Origin: a bacterium c-19
GTDB taxonomy: Bacteria > Bacillota_I > Bacilli_A > Erysipelotrichales > Erysipelotrichaceae
NCBI GenBank assembly: GCA_009917405.1
Contig: QZED01000014.1
Span: 1-45,323, forward strand
Reading direction: 5' to 3'
DNA: 45,323 nt
Shown here: positions 23,904 through 32,703 of the stretch, in pieces
Layout: each line of letters starts with the position of its first letter
Numbering within the stretch: the stretch's first letter is position 1
Translations under genes and position numbers: made by a program
The notes under the pieces: generated by a model
Database searches by the model: none
Told to the model about the DNA's origin: nothing
The model's input: only the letters and a program-made list of their open reading frames with translations

Positions 23904-26900
23904 ATGGAATTTACAATCGCACAAATCAAAGACTTCGCTGCATCAGATGCTGTTTATGAAGCAGGAGTACAGATGGTTAAAGAAAAAAACGTCGTATCTT
24001 TAGAAATCGACGATTTTTCCAATGCGGAAATCATATTGATTAATGCGACTGTTCAAGATGATAAGCATTATCATGAAGTTAATATGTCCGTTGATAAGGA
24101 TGATTATTTGATTAAAGCACATATGTGCAGCTGTGCAGCTCATAAGGAAACGCAGCTGCCTTGTACTCATTGTGTTGCCGTATTGTATAAAATTTATGAG
24201 GATCAGCAGCATCAGCAAAAGCAAGTCGATTCCGAGCAAACAGTGATGAAGGATCCCTATGCTTTACAGTTGATGAATTCCTATGAAAATACGATTATTT
24301 ATTCAAGCTTGGCTATGAATATTAAAGCAAATATTCATATTGAACCGATTCTTGAGCTTCGCTCTCACGGCGTAATCGCCGTCACCTTAAAGCTAAAGGA
24401 TACGAAACAATATAATGTAAAAAACATCAATAATTTTTTAGATGATATTGATAACAATGTAAAAAGACGCTACGGACGTGAACTTGAGTTCTTACATAAT
24501 CGTCACAGCTTTGATGATGCTTCTCAAAAGCTGTTGGATTTCTTATTTTCTCATCGTTATGATACACCGTATTTTTTAACCACCTATCGTTATCGCAACT
24601 GTCCCGAGAATAAAAATCTCTGTTTAACACCGCATGCCTTGGATGAATTCTTTGCGATGTATCAAAATTGTGATGTGATGTATCGTATTAAAGAAAAAAC
24701 ATTGATTAATATGAAATTCATTGATCAAAATCCACCGTTTACCATTCAAGTAGAAAAAGCTTCAGATCAATATCAAATCTCTCTACACAGCGGTAAGTTT
24801 TTAGTATTCTCAGGTATAAAAAATATTTATGTGTTATTTCAACACTGCTTATATCGCTGTGATGAGGACTACACAAAGCATTGTACGGATCTGTTAAACA
24901 TCTTATCAAAGAAGAAGGAACCCCTGACCATTTCCGAAGAACATATGCCTGCTTTTTATAATAATGTCATTATGTCGATTAAGGATTATATTGAAATTAA
25001 TGGTGACGATATTTCGCAATATGCGCCGTTGCCGCTCGTTTGCCGTTTATATGTGGATATGCCGCGAATCAATACGATTTCACTTCGCTTGTTATACTGT
25101 TACGGTTTAGAGGAATTCAACGCCTTCACGAATGAAACGATAGCGACAACACGCAATTTTAATGAAGAAATTGCCGTGCGTCTGGTCTTGTCACGTTATA
25201 TTACGGGTGTAGATGCTGCCGGGCAGTTTGCTTATATCGAAAATTCACAAGATGCGATCTATGAGTTCATTAATCACGGATTGCAGGAATTGAATAAACA
25301 CTGTGAAATCTATGCGAGTGATGCAATTAACAGTATCGAAATTAAGAATCATTTTCATGTATCAATGGGCGTCAGAATTGAATCAAACCTGTTAGAAATT
25401 GATTTTAATACATATGATTTTCCGATCGATGAACTAGCCGATGTATTACAGGCTTATCGCGCACATCGCAAATATTATCGAATGAAAGACGGAGGATTCG
25501 TCAATATTGAGGACAGTGCCTTGTCTGAACTGTCATTTATTCTTGACGGTATTCATGTAAAAGATCAGGATTTGAAAAAAGGCAAGATTGTCGTTGATAA
25601 ATTCCGTTCTTTATACTTGGATAATATTATGAAGCAAAGTGAAATGATTCAAATAGAGCGAGATACCGGCTTTAAAGAAATTGTTCGCAATATCAAGAAT
25701 TTTACCGATTGCGATTTTGAAGTTCCGCCTTACATGAAGAATACGCTGCGTAATTATCAAAAAACCGGCTTTCGCTGGCTGAAAACGATGGCAGGATACG
25801 GCTTCAATGGTATTTTAGCCGACGACATGGGAATCGGTAAAACCATTCAGGTGATTGCATTATTGCAGGCAGAAAAAAATGAGCACCCTGATTTCTCTGC
25901 CCTTGTCGTTTGTCCTTCCTCGCTGTTACTGAACTGGCAGCATGAAATTGATAAATTCTCACGCAATGTTAGCAGTCTGATTATTTCCGGAAGTAGTGAT
26001 GAGCGCAAAGCACTGATTCGCAAGCACAAAGATTTTGATGTCATGATTACTTCTTATGACTATCTGAAACGTGATATTGATGAATATGATTCGATTACAT
26101 TTACATATCATATTTTAGATGAAGCACAGTATATTAAGAATCATGCGACAAAAAATGCGCTCAGTGTAAAGCAGATTCATTCGGTGCATAAGTTCGCTTT
26201 AACAGGTACACCGATTGAGAATTCATTGGCAGAGTTATGGTCAGTATTTGATTTCTTAATGCCTGGTTACTTATATCATTATCAATATTTTAAAGGAATG
26301 TATGAAATCCCGATCGTAAAGGATAACAATATTACCGTATTGCAGGAACTTCACCGTATGGTAGAACCGTTTATTCTGCGAAGAGTTAAGAAAGATGTAT
26401 TAAAGGAATTGCCGGAAAAAGTAGAAAATACGCTGTTAATTGATCTTGACGAAGATGCACGTAAGCTGTATATGGCAAACGTTGCTTTAATACGTGATGA
26501 TTTACATGCGTCATTTGCGGAAAAAGGTTTCCAAAAATCACGAATCATGGTATTGAGTATGTTAACAAGACTGCGTCAATTCTGTTGCGATCCTCGCTTA
26601 GTCTATGATAATTATCAAGGGTCTTCAGCGAAACTAGAAGCCTGCATGGAGCTGGTAGAAAGCTGTATTCAAGCCGATAAGAAAATTTTATTGTTTTCAC
26701 AGTTTACTTCCCTGTTATCAATGATTGAAGATGAATTGATCAATCGTGGTATTCCGTATTATTTATTAAAAGGCTCTACTCCAAAAGCACAGCGTCAGCA
26801 TTTGGTAAATGCGTTTAATACAAATGATATACCGATCTTCCTGATTTCTTTAAAAGCAGGCGGTACAGGTTTGAATTTAACAAGTGCCGAAGTAGTGATT

Positions 26901-27131
26901 CATTTTGATCCGTGGTGGAATATCTCTGCACAAAATCAAGCAACCGATCGTGCATACCGCATCGGTCAACATAACAATGTCCAAGTGTTTAAGCTGATTG
27001 CGAAGGATACGATCGAAGAGCGAATTATGAATCTTCAGGAACAGAAGCGAGCGCTCGGTGATTCAATTATTACAAATAGCGACGGAATTATTACTTCAAT
27101 GACTCAAGAGGATATCTTAAATTTATTTTAA
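23904..27131 (+). CDS. SWIM-domain SNF2-family DEAD/DEAH helicase
   Basis: A protein of about 1075 residues. The N terminus carries a SWIM zinc finger (CSCAAHKETQLPCTHC, about residues 73-88), then a long middle region of the bacterial SNF2 family, then the ATPase. ATPase motifs are ADDMGIGKTIQVIALL (Walker A, about residue 640), ILDEAQYIKN (motif II, DEAQ rather than DEAH), LTGTPIENSLAELWSVFDFL (III), LLFSQFTSLL, and GGTGLNLTSAEVVIHFDPWW with ATDRAYRIGQ (V-VI). Such proteins translocate on DNA and probably remodel protein-DNA complexes; their role in Firmicutes is poorly defined. I start at ATG 23904, 9 bases after AGGAAGG; an ATG seven codons earlier lacks a ribosome site. It is monocistronic with a terminator after it. 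Confidence 0.9.
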   Translation: MEFTIAQIKDFAASDAVYEAGVQMVKEKNVVSLEIDDFSNAEIILINATVQDDKHYHEVNMSVDKDDYLIKAHMCSCAAHKETQLPCTHCVAVLYKIYEDQQHQQKQVDSEQTVMKDPYALQLMNSYENTIIYSSLAMNIKANIHIEPILELRSHGVIAVTLKLKDTKQYNVKNINNFLDDIDNNVKRRYGRELEFLHNRHSFDDASQKLLDFLFSHRYDTPYFLTTYRYRNCPENKNLCLTPHALDEFFAMYQNCDVMYRIKEKTLINMKFIDQNPPFTIQVEKASDQYQISLHSGKFLVFSGIKNIYVLFQHCLYRCDEDYTKHCTDLLNILSKKKEPLTISEEHMPAFYNNVIMSIKDYIEINGDDISQYAPLPLVCRLYVDMPRINTISLRLLYCYGLEEFNAFTNETIATTRNFNEEIAVRLVLSRYITGVDAAGQFAYIENSQDAIYEFINHGLQELNKHCEIYASDAINSIEIKNHFHVSMGVRIESNLLEIDFNTYDFPIDELADVLQAYRAHRKYYRMKDGGFVNIEDSALSELSFILDGIHVKDQDLKKGKIVVDKFRSLYLDNIMKQSEMIQIERDTGFKEIVRNIKNFTDCDFEVPPYMKNTLRNYQKTGFRWLKTMAGYGFNGILADDMGIGKTIQVIALLQAEKNEHPDFSALVVCPSSLLLNWQHEIDKFSRNVSSLIISGSSDERKALIRKHKDFDVMITSYDYLKRDIDEYDSITFTYHILDEAQYIKNHATKNALSVKQIHSVHKFALTGTPIENSLAELWSVFDFLMPGYLYHYQYFKGMYEIPIVKDNNITVLQELHRMVEPFILRRVKKDVLKELPEKVENTLLIDLDEDARKLYMANVALIRDDLHASFAEKGFQKSRIMVLSMLTRLRQFCCDPRLVYDNYQGSSAKLEACMELVESCIQADKKILLFSQFTSLLSMIEDELINRGIPYYLLKGSTPKAQRQHLVNAFNTNDIPIFLISLKAGGTGLNLTSAEVVIHFDPWWNISAQNQATDRAYRIGQHNNVQVFKLIAKDTIEERIMNLQEQKRALGDSIITNSDGIITSMTQEDILNLF

Positions 27132-27145
27132 GCTTATAGCTACAG

Positions 27146-27182
27146 AAAAGCTGATGATCGATAGCTGATCATCGGCTTTTTT
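27146..27182 (+). terminator. Terminator of the SNF2 helicase gene
   Basis: AAAAGC.GATGATC and GATCATC.GCTTTT form a 13-bp stem with one mismatch and a 7-base loop, ending in TTTTTT. Confidence 0.85.
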
Positions 27183-27227
27183 CATGAGTAAATATGTCTC
27201 TTCACTATTTCTTTGCTTTCTGTAGAT

Positions 27228-27250
27228 AAAAAAACACTCATCAGAGTGCT
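27228..27250 (-). terminator. Terminator of the tRNA-Trp gene
   Basis: On the minus strand GCACTC, a 4-base loop and GAGTGT are followed by TTTTTT. It lies 14 bases after the tRNA 3' CCA. Confidence 0.65.
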
Positions 27251-27263
27251 TGTTATTATCATA

Positions 27264-27337
27264 TGGCAGGGGTGGCAGGAATCGAACCCGCGTCTGTGGT
27301 TTTGGAGACCATCATACTACCATTGTACTACACCCCT
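27264..27337 (-). tRNA. tRNA-Trp (anticodon CCA)
   Basis: The minus strand gives a 74-base tRNA. The acceptor arm AGGGGTG pairs with CACCCCT, followed by discriminator G and an encoded CCA. The D-loop has GTACAATGGTAGTA, the anticodon loop CTCCAAA with anticodon CCA, and the T-arm GGGTTCGATTCC. With TGA used as a stop in many genes here, the standard tryptophan code applies. Confidence 0.95.
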
Positions 27338-27423
27338 AAATTGACTGCTAAAATATATTACCATATTTCAAACAAACTGGCAACACTAAAATGAATTTTT
27401 CTGACAATTATTAGGATGATTCT

Positions 27424-27600
27424 CTACAGTATTTGCAGATATTCACTCCATCGTTCTTCTCTGATCGGCATAGGCTGATGATTATCAAAAAATAAGACAA
27501 GAGCAGGCGCAATATGATTCCATCGATCCACAAATTCATAATGTGTTAAATGCCCTGTCTGTATCAGTTTTTTTGCCTGTGCATGATAATTATAATACAT
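27424..27600 (-). CDS. Small conserved protein of unknown function, 58 residues
   Basis: A short minus-strand gene reads MYYNYHAQAKKLIQTGHLTH, then YEFVDRWNHIAPALVLFFDN and HQPMPIREERWSEYLQIL. GAGGTGG sits 4 bases before the ATG. The pattern of a helical start followed by ISPALVL-type and MPIRE.R motifs recalls a small family I have seen among clostridia-like bacteria, annotated only as hypothetical; I cannot name it. The polar composition without a membrane span suggests a cytosolic protein. It lies downstream of nothing obvious and has no visible terminator before the tRNA, 86 bp away, so cotranscription with tRNA-Trp is possible. Confidence 0.65.
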   Translation of the reverse strand: MYYNYHAQAKKLIQTGHLTHYEFVDRWNHIAPALVLFFDNHQPMPIREERWSEYLQIL

Positions 27601-27689
27601 AGTACCACCTCATCATTAGCATTTCTGAAATATTTCGCATTATTCACGCAAAAAATGCCGAATCATAAAATAGTACAGAGGCGATTTAC

Positions 27690-29108
27690 ATGTATCATAC
27701 ATTGATCTTTTATGAACCACTCACTCCAAAACAATATTTAGACACAGTACTAAACACCTATCCTTACGACATCGCGCCGTCACTCGTTTATACGCTCTTA
27801 ACCAAGACACCCTACCCACATCCGTCCCTGTTGATCTTTATTGATTATATTCGTAAATGTGAAAAATACTTAATCGGGCAAGAGGTTCAGGAACAAAAGC
27901 TGAATCAACTGTATGTGACAATGTGCAAGCTGTCGCAGCGAAACGAGGCTGTGCTGCATACCCACCAATTTCATTTTGACTGTCTGTTTCACACCTCTCC
28001 CTGTGCGCTCGCGCATCCTTATACGTATCTGCCCTTTGATAAAATAGCAATTATAGATGAAATACTGATTCATCGTCGTACCGGTATTAACTTACCGAAG
28101 CAGAAAAGTGCCCGTATACAATACGACTGTGGCTTTCCTTTTCATTCGTTATCCATAGATCCTCAAAACTATATGGCGTTATCTATACAGGCTGCTTCAT
28201 TGCATGGACTTATTCTAATTCCCAAAGCACTTGCAGCATACGCAACAGCAATTTCTTCACTCTATTCGCTGAATGCTAAGTTATCTCATCATGATTTTTT
28301 ATTGCTTTACGGCATACAAATGCCAACAGATCAAAATATCATCACATACGATCGTAATTACAACCAATATATCGGTTGCAGCATCAAGCAAAATGAAAAT
28401 GATTTTTCCGTCAACGAGTGTCTGCATATGATACAATCGTTGATTTCTTTGATCAAATTACAACAACGGGATTATGTACTTTCAGGAGCAATGTTTGATA
28501 TCGCGCTAAACAATCAAAGTTACGGAACCTTGATTTATGCACAATCGAGTCATCAGCTAAGCATTTTTACCGATGCCTTATTAAAACATCTGCAAAACTG
28601 CAAAATTCCCTACGATCCAGTATTCGAAAACTACGGTGTTCTGCATCTATTAGATGACGCTGTTTCTACTACCGGAGTACAAATCGGTTCCTATATTCAT
28701 ACCGGTTCTTTAAGCAAAGAAAGCATTTTAGAAAAACTCACAGCGGCAGTCTTGATCAATGAGCAAGCGAAAAATACTCATATGATTCTTCCCTTTACTA
28801 CGTATGAAAAAAGCATACAATTTCATAAAGTTAATATTTTATGTATTTTAGATCCTGAAGTGAAGCAATATCAAATCTTTGCTGTCACATCCCTTGATGA
28901 ACTGGAACAATATAAGCCAAACCATAATCTGTTTACGAATTCAGAAATCAGACAACAGTTTGATCTGTTGTGGAATCATTTATGTGAGACAATGGTCCTT
29001 AATTCCGTTATGATTCTAAAAGTCCCGTTTGCCGATAAAGTCATTCATACTCGGCAGTTAAAAAAGCTGCTTAATCAAATGCTGGACTTAATGTCAGAAC
29101 TAAACTAA
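27690..29108 (+). CDS. Unrecognised 472-residue cytosolic protein
   Basis: I do not recognise this gene. The protein begins MYHTLIFYEPLTPKQYLDTV and ends QLKKLLNQMLDLMSELN. It has no signal peptide or convincing membrane span; a hydrophobic stretch near residues 170-200 (SLHGLILIPKALAAYATAIS) is amphipathic. Tyrosine, histidine and cysteine are frequent, and no catalytic motif stands out. AGAGG lies 9 bases before the ATG. Codon use and composition match the neighbouring housekeeping genes, so it seems a resident lineage gene rather than recent cargo. It stands alone between the small protein, which is divergent, and pyrR, which has its own promoter. Confidence 0.7.
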   Translation: MYHTLIFYEPLTPKQYLDTVLNTYPYDIAPSLVYTLLTKTPYPHPSLLIFIDYIRKCEKYLIGQEVQEQKLNQLYVTMCKLSQRNEAVLHTHQFHFDCLFHTSPCALAHPYTYLPFDKIAIIDEILIHRRTGINLPKQKSARIQYDCGFPFHSLSIDPQNYMALSIQAASLHGLILIPKALAAYATAISSLYSLNAKLSHHDFLLLYGIQMPTDQNIITYDRNYNQYIGCSIKQNENDFSVNECLHMIQSLISLIKLQQRDYVLSGAMFDIALNNQSYGTLIYAQSSHQLSIFTDALLKHLQNCKIPYDPVFENYGVLHLLDDAVSTTGVQIGSYIHTGSLSKESILEKLTAAVLINEQAKNTHMILPFTTYEKSIQFHKVNILCILDPEVKQYQIFAVTSLDELEQYKPNHNLFTNSEIRQQFDLLWNHLCETMVLNSVMILKVPFADKVIHTRQLKKLLNQMLDLMSELN

Positions 29109-29774
<666 letters not shown>

Positions 29775-29790
29775 AAAGGGAAAAGCTGAA

Positions 29791-30849
29791 ATGCTTTTAG
29801 GTAATGATATGAATTTAATATTTGATAAGCAATATGTTTTAGATTTTGCAAAGCGCTTGTTGGCTATTGACAGTCCGAGCAGTTATACACAGGCAGCGTC
29901 AAAAATGATTCAGCAGGAAGCTGAGGCTTTAGGTTATAAAACTTATTATAATCAAAAAGGCAATCTGTATATTTCCGTTGACGGAGAAAACAGTGAACAG
30001 ACTATCGCATTAACCGCACATTTCGATACACTTGGTTTAATGGTGCGATCGATTAAAAGTGACGGTAAGCTAGCGGTGACGAGAATCGGCGGACCGCTGA
30101 TGCCCACATTAGACGGTGAATACTGCCGTATTTATACAAGAGATCAAAAGTGCTACAGTGGAACGATTCTTTCTACTTCCTGTGCAGCACACGTCTATAA
30201 GGACAGCGCACAGCTGACAAGAGATGACGAGCATATGGAAATACGTATCGATGAAGTCGTGAACTGTGCCGATGATGTGAAAAAATTGGGAATTGAAAAT
30301 GGTGATATTGTAGCGATTGATCCTAAAGTTGAAATATTGGAAAATGGATTTATTAAATCACGTTTCTTAGATGATAAAATCTCCGTAAGTGCTATTATGG
30401 GTGTGCTTCATGCTTTATCCAAAGCAAACCAAAAGCCAAAATGCAATATATCGGTGATGCTGACATCCTTTGAAGAAGTAGGACACGGCGGATGTTGGAT
30501 ACCGTCTCATATTCATGAAGTACTTGCAGTCGATATGGGTTGTATCGGCTTGGATCTTAGCTGTACAGAATTAGATGTATCCATCTGTGCCAAAGATTCC
30601 GGTGGCCCGTATGACTATGAAATGACTTCAAAGCTGATGAAACTGGCAAAATCATTAGACTTAAACTATGCAGTCGATATCTATCCTTTTTATCAATCCG
30701 ATGTAACAGCTGCCCTACATGCCGGACATGATATTCGCGGCGCTTTAATCGGCCCCGGAGTTCATGCGAGTCACGGAATGGAAAGAACTCATTATAACGC
30801 CGTGGAACAAACAATGAAGCTTGTGGCTGCTTATATATGCATGGATTAA
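29791..30849 (+). CDS. M42 family metallo-aminopeptidase
   Basis: M42 peptidases are cobalt or zinc-dependent, cytosolic, tetrahedral aminopeptidases that trim peptides. The 352-residue protein has the expected ligands: TAHFDTLG (His), FLDDKIS (bridging Asp), FEEVGHGG (catalytic Glu plus ligand Glu), VDMGCIG (Asp) and SHGMERTHYNA (His). All are present, so it should be active. Start at 29791 follows GGGAAAAGCTGAA; an internal ATG six codons in is also possible. It lies 16 bp after pyrR, so the two probably share a transcript that ends at the terminator at 30853. Confidence 0.9.
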   Translation: MLLGNDMNLIFDKQYVLDFAKRLLAIDSPSSYTQAASKMIQQEAEALGYKTYYNQKGNLYISVDGENSEQTIALTAHFDTLGLMVRSIKSDGKLAVTRIGGPLMPTLDGEYCRIYTRDQKCYSGTILSTSCAAHVYKDSAQLTRDDEHMEIRIDEVVNCADDVKKLGIENGDIVAIDPKVEILENGFIKSRFLDDKISVSAIMGVLHALSKANQKPKCNISVMLTSFEEVGHGGCWIPSHIHEVLAVDMGCIGLDLSCTELDVSICAKDSGGPYDYEMTSKLMKLAKSLDLNYAVDIYPFYQSDVTAALHAGHDIRGALIGPGVHASHGMERTHYNAVEQTMKLVAAYICMD

Positions 30850-30852
30850 TCG

Positions 30853-30880
30853 AAAACGTGTGAAAATCGCACGTTTTTTT
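30853..30880 (+). terminator. Terminator of pyrR-peptidase unit
   Basis: AAACGTG and CACGTTT form a 7-bp stem around a 9-base loop, ending in TTTTTTT. Confidence 0.8.
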
Positions 30881-30924
30881 CATACTGTAGTTCCTATTGA
30901 CATAACCTTTACTGAGGTGATGTT

Positions 30925-31566
30925 ATGATTCTGCACACTTTCCTGTTAATCTTTATGGCTGAAATGGCAGATAAAACACAATTAATGATTATGGCACTTA
31001 CCAACAAATACAAAATGCGAGAGGTCATCATCGGCATGATCAGCGGTGTATTTATGATTTCCGCATTATCGGTACTGGCAGGTGATCTGATCGGCACACT
31101 GATTCCGATGGAAATGGTAAAGCTGAGTGCTGCCGCTATTTTCTTGATTTTCGGTATGGTCAATTTGAAGCCGTCAAAGGACGAAGATGCACATTCCTTC
31201 AATTTTCACATTCCGATCTTAGCTATTGCATTCACGTTTTTATTAGCAGAACTCGGTGATAAAACACAGCTTGCTACTGTAGCGTTCGCTGCCGATCATA
31301 TGGACGCACACTTTCCAATTTTTCTCGGTTCCTCACTCGGTTTAATCGCAGCCAATATAATCGGTGTCTTTGCGGGAAAATTCATATTTGCACATTTCAG
31401 TGCGGACTTTGTTAAAGTTGTCTCATCATTTATTTTCTTTGGCTTCGGCTCTTTGAATATCTTTGAAGTATTTACTGCAAATACCGTGATTATATGGATA
31501 TACAGCACGATTTTGATCGCTTTGGCATATGCCTGTTATACGCGAAGCCGTCGTTTTCAACAATAA
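30925..31566 (+). CDS. GDT1/TMEM165 (UPF0016) family cation transporter
   Basis: This family exports or exchanges Mn2+ or Ca2+ for protons. The 213-residue protein has six membrane spans in two repeats, each with the signature E-x-x-D-K-T: MAEMADKTQLMIMA near residue 12 and LLAELGDKTQLATVAFA near 110. The duplicated layout and full motifs are clear. GAGGTGATGTT lies before the ATG. The leader is too short for a Mn-sensing yybP-ykoY riboswitch, which often precedes such genes. It is monocistronic, between a terminator before it and a hairpin at 31601 after it. Confidence 0.88.
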   Translation: MILHTFLLIFMAEMADKTQLMIMALTNKYKMREVIIGMISGVFMISALSVLAGDLIGTLIPMEMVKLSAAAIFLIFGMVNLKPSKDEDAHSFNFHIPILAIAFTFLLAELGDKTQLATVAFAADHMDAHFPIFLGSSLGLIAANIIGVFAGKFIFAHFSADFVKVVSSFIFFGFGSLNIFEVFTANTVIIWIYSTILIALAYACYTRSRRFQQ

Positions 31567-31600
31567 GCATGATTTCATAAGTCAATCATATTCCTTTAAT

Positions 31601-31667
31601 AAACAGCCGTTTTCTGAAGCATGCATTTTGGTTCCTCACTCGCACTTGCATATCGGCTGTTTTTTTG
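31601..31667 (+). terminator. Two-level hairpin terminator after the GDT1-type gene
   Basis: AAACAGCCG and CGGCTGTTT form an outer 9-bp stem ending in TTTTTT. Inside, ATGCA (31621-31625) and TGCAT (31647-31651) form a second stem. The 67-base element is larger than a plain terminator and may hold structured RNA. Confidence 0.6.
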
Positions 31668-31698
31668 ATACCATTATGCAAAAGAGAGGAAGTGGGTT

Positions 31699-32487
31699 AT
31701 GCTTTGTGATTATCATGTTCATACCTCATTCAGTGATGACAGTGTTTATCCGATGGAAGAGGTTGTAAAAAAAGCAATTTCACTCGGTTTGGATGAAATC
31801 TGTTTTTGTGAACATACTGATTTCGGTATGAAGCCAAACCAAGTCTGTGACTATCCGGCATTTTTTTCTGAGCTAAAACGCTGCAGGATGATCTACGGAA
31901 ATAAAATAAACCTTAAAGCAGGTGCAGAGTTCGGAATGCAGGTGCATACGATTCCCGATTTCGCAAAGCTTTATGATACATATTCCTTTGACTTTGTATT
32001 ATTATCCTGTCATCAAATAGATAATAAAGAGTTTTGGAATCAGGACTTTCAAAGAGGAAAAACACAAGAACAATACAATAATGCCTATTATGAAGAAATC
32101 TATCAAGTGATGAAGCATTATCACAACTACAGTGTACTGGCACATTTGGATGCTATTAAGCGTGATGATGCATGCGGAATTTATCCGTTCGCAAAATCTA
32201 AAGACATCATTGAAGAAATATTAAAGCTTGCGATTCGAGAAAATAAAGGCATTGAAGTAAACACTTCCAGCTTTCGTTATTGTTTACCTGATTTAACACC
32301 TTGCCGTGAAATATTAGCACTGTATTATGAGCTTGGTGGGCGTATCATTACTCTTGGTTCCGATTCTCATAAAGAGGAACATTTAGCTGCTCATTTCACA
32401 CAGGTCATCAATGTATTAAAGTCTATGGGTTTTCGTGAATATTGCACATTTCAAGACATGATTCCGACTTTTCATCCACTGCCTTAA
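31699..32487 (+). CDS. PHP-domain phosphoesterase (histidinol-phosphatase HisJ-like)
   Basis: PHP-domain enzymes hydrolyse phosphate esters with a trinuclear metal site. The 262-residue protein shows all four PHP motifs: DYHVHTSFSDDS (residues 4-15), FCEHTDFG, the KAGAEFGM and CHQID segments, and NTSSFRY with TLGSDSHKEEHL near the C terminus. The closest familiar relatives are HisK/HisJ-type histidinol-phosphate phosphatases, but no his genes are near, so the substrate is open. AGAGGAAG lies before the ATG. It is followed by a non-coding stretch with DnaA-box-like repeats. Confidence 0.87.
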   Translation: MLCDYHVHTSFSDDSVYPMEEVVKKAISLGLDEICFCEHTDFGMKPNQVCDYPAFFSELKRCRMIYGNKINLKAGAEFGMQVHTIPDFAKLYDTYSFDFVLLSCHQIDNKEFWNQDFQRGKTQEQYNNAYYEEIYQVMKHYHNYSVLAHLDAIKRDDACGIYPFAKSKDIIEEILKLAIRENKGIEVNTSSFRYCLPDLTPCREILALYYELGGRIITLGSDSHKEEHLAAHFTQVINVLKSMGFREYCTFQDMIPTFHPLP

Positions 32488-32495
32488 ACAATTAG

Positions 32496-32619
32496 TTTTC
32501 CACAGTATGTGGAAAACTTTTATTATCCACAATCCACTTTTTTCTGTTACATGTTAAATCCCCTTTTGTTAGGCAGTTTTTCAACATTTAAGCATAAGTT
32601 ATCCACAAAATGTGGATAA
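32496..32619. promoter_or_regulatory. Cluster of five DnaA-box-like sites
   Basis: Perfect TTATCCACA boxes occur at 32523-32531, 32599-32607 and, inverted, 32611-32619. Near-perfect TTTTCCACA occurs at 32496-32504 and, inverted, 32508-32516. Four boxes form two matched palindromes, AGTT.TCCACA-NNN-TGTGGA.AACT, about 100 bp apart. The 216-bp gap has no gene. It resembles DnaA-box clusters outside the origin more than an origin, since dnaA and dnaN are absent. Confidence 0.65.
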
Positions 32620-32671
32620 CTCAATAGGAATAATGGGGAAAACTCATGATTTTACGATTATAAAAAAATGC

Positions 32672-32699
32672 AAAAAAACCTCAAAATTGAGGTTTTTTT
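32672..32699. terminator. Bidirectional terminator
   Basis: AAAAAAACCTC, a 6-base loop and GAGGTTTTTTT form a perfect stem. It serves the permease gene on the minus strand and could stop PHP-gene transcription on the plus strand. Confidence 0.85.
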
Positions 32700-32703
32700 A
32701 AGT

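Noticed and set aside
30881..30924. Manganese (yybP-ykoY) riboswitch before the GDT1-type transporter
   Set aside because: Only about 44 bp separate the previous terminator from the start codon, too short for that aptamer.
32496..32619. Chromosomal replication origin
   Set aside because: DnaA boxes are present, but dnaA, dnaN, rpmH and a clear AT-rich unwinding element are not, so an origin is not supported; kept as a DnaA-box cluster.
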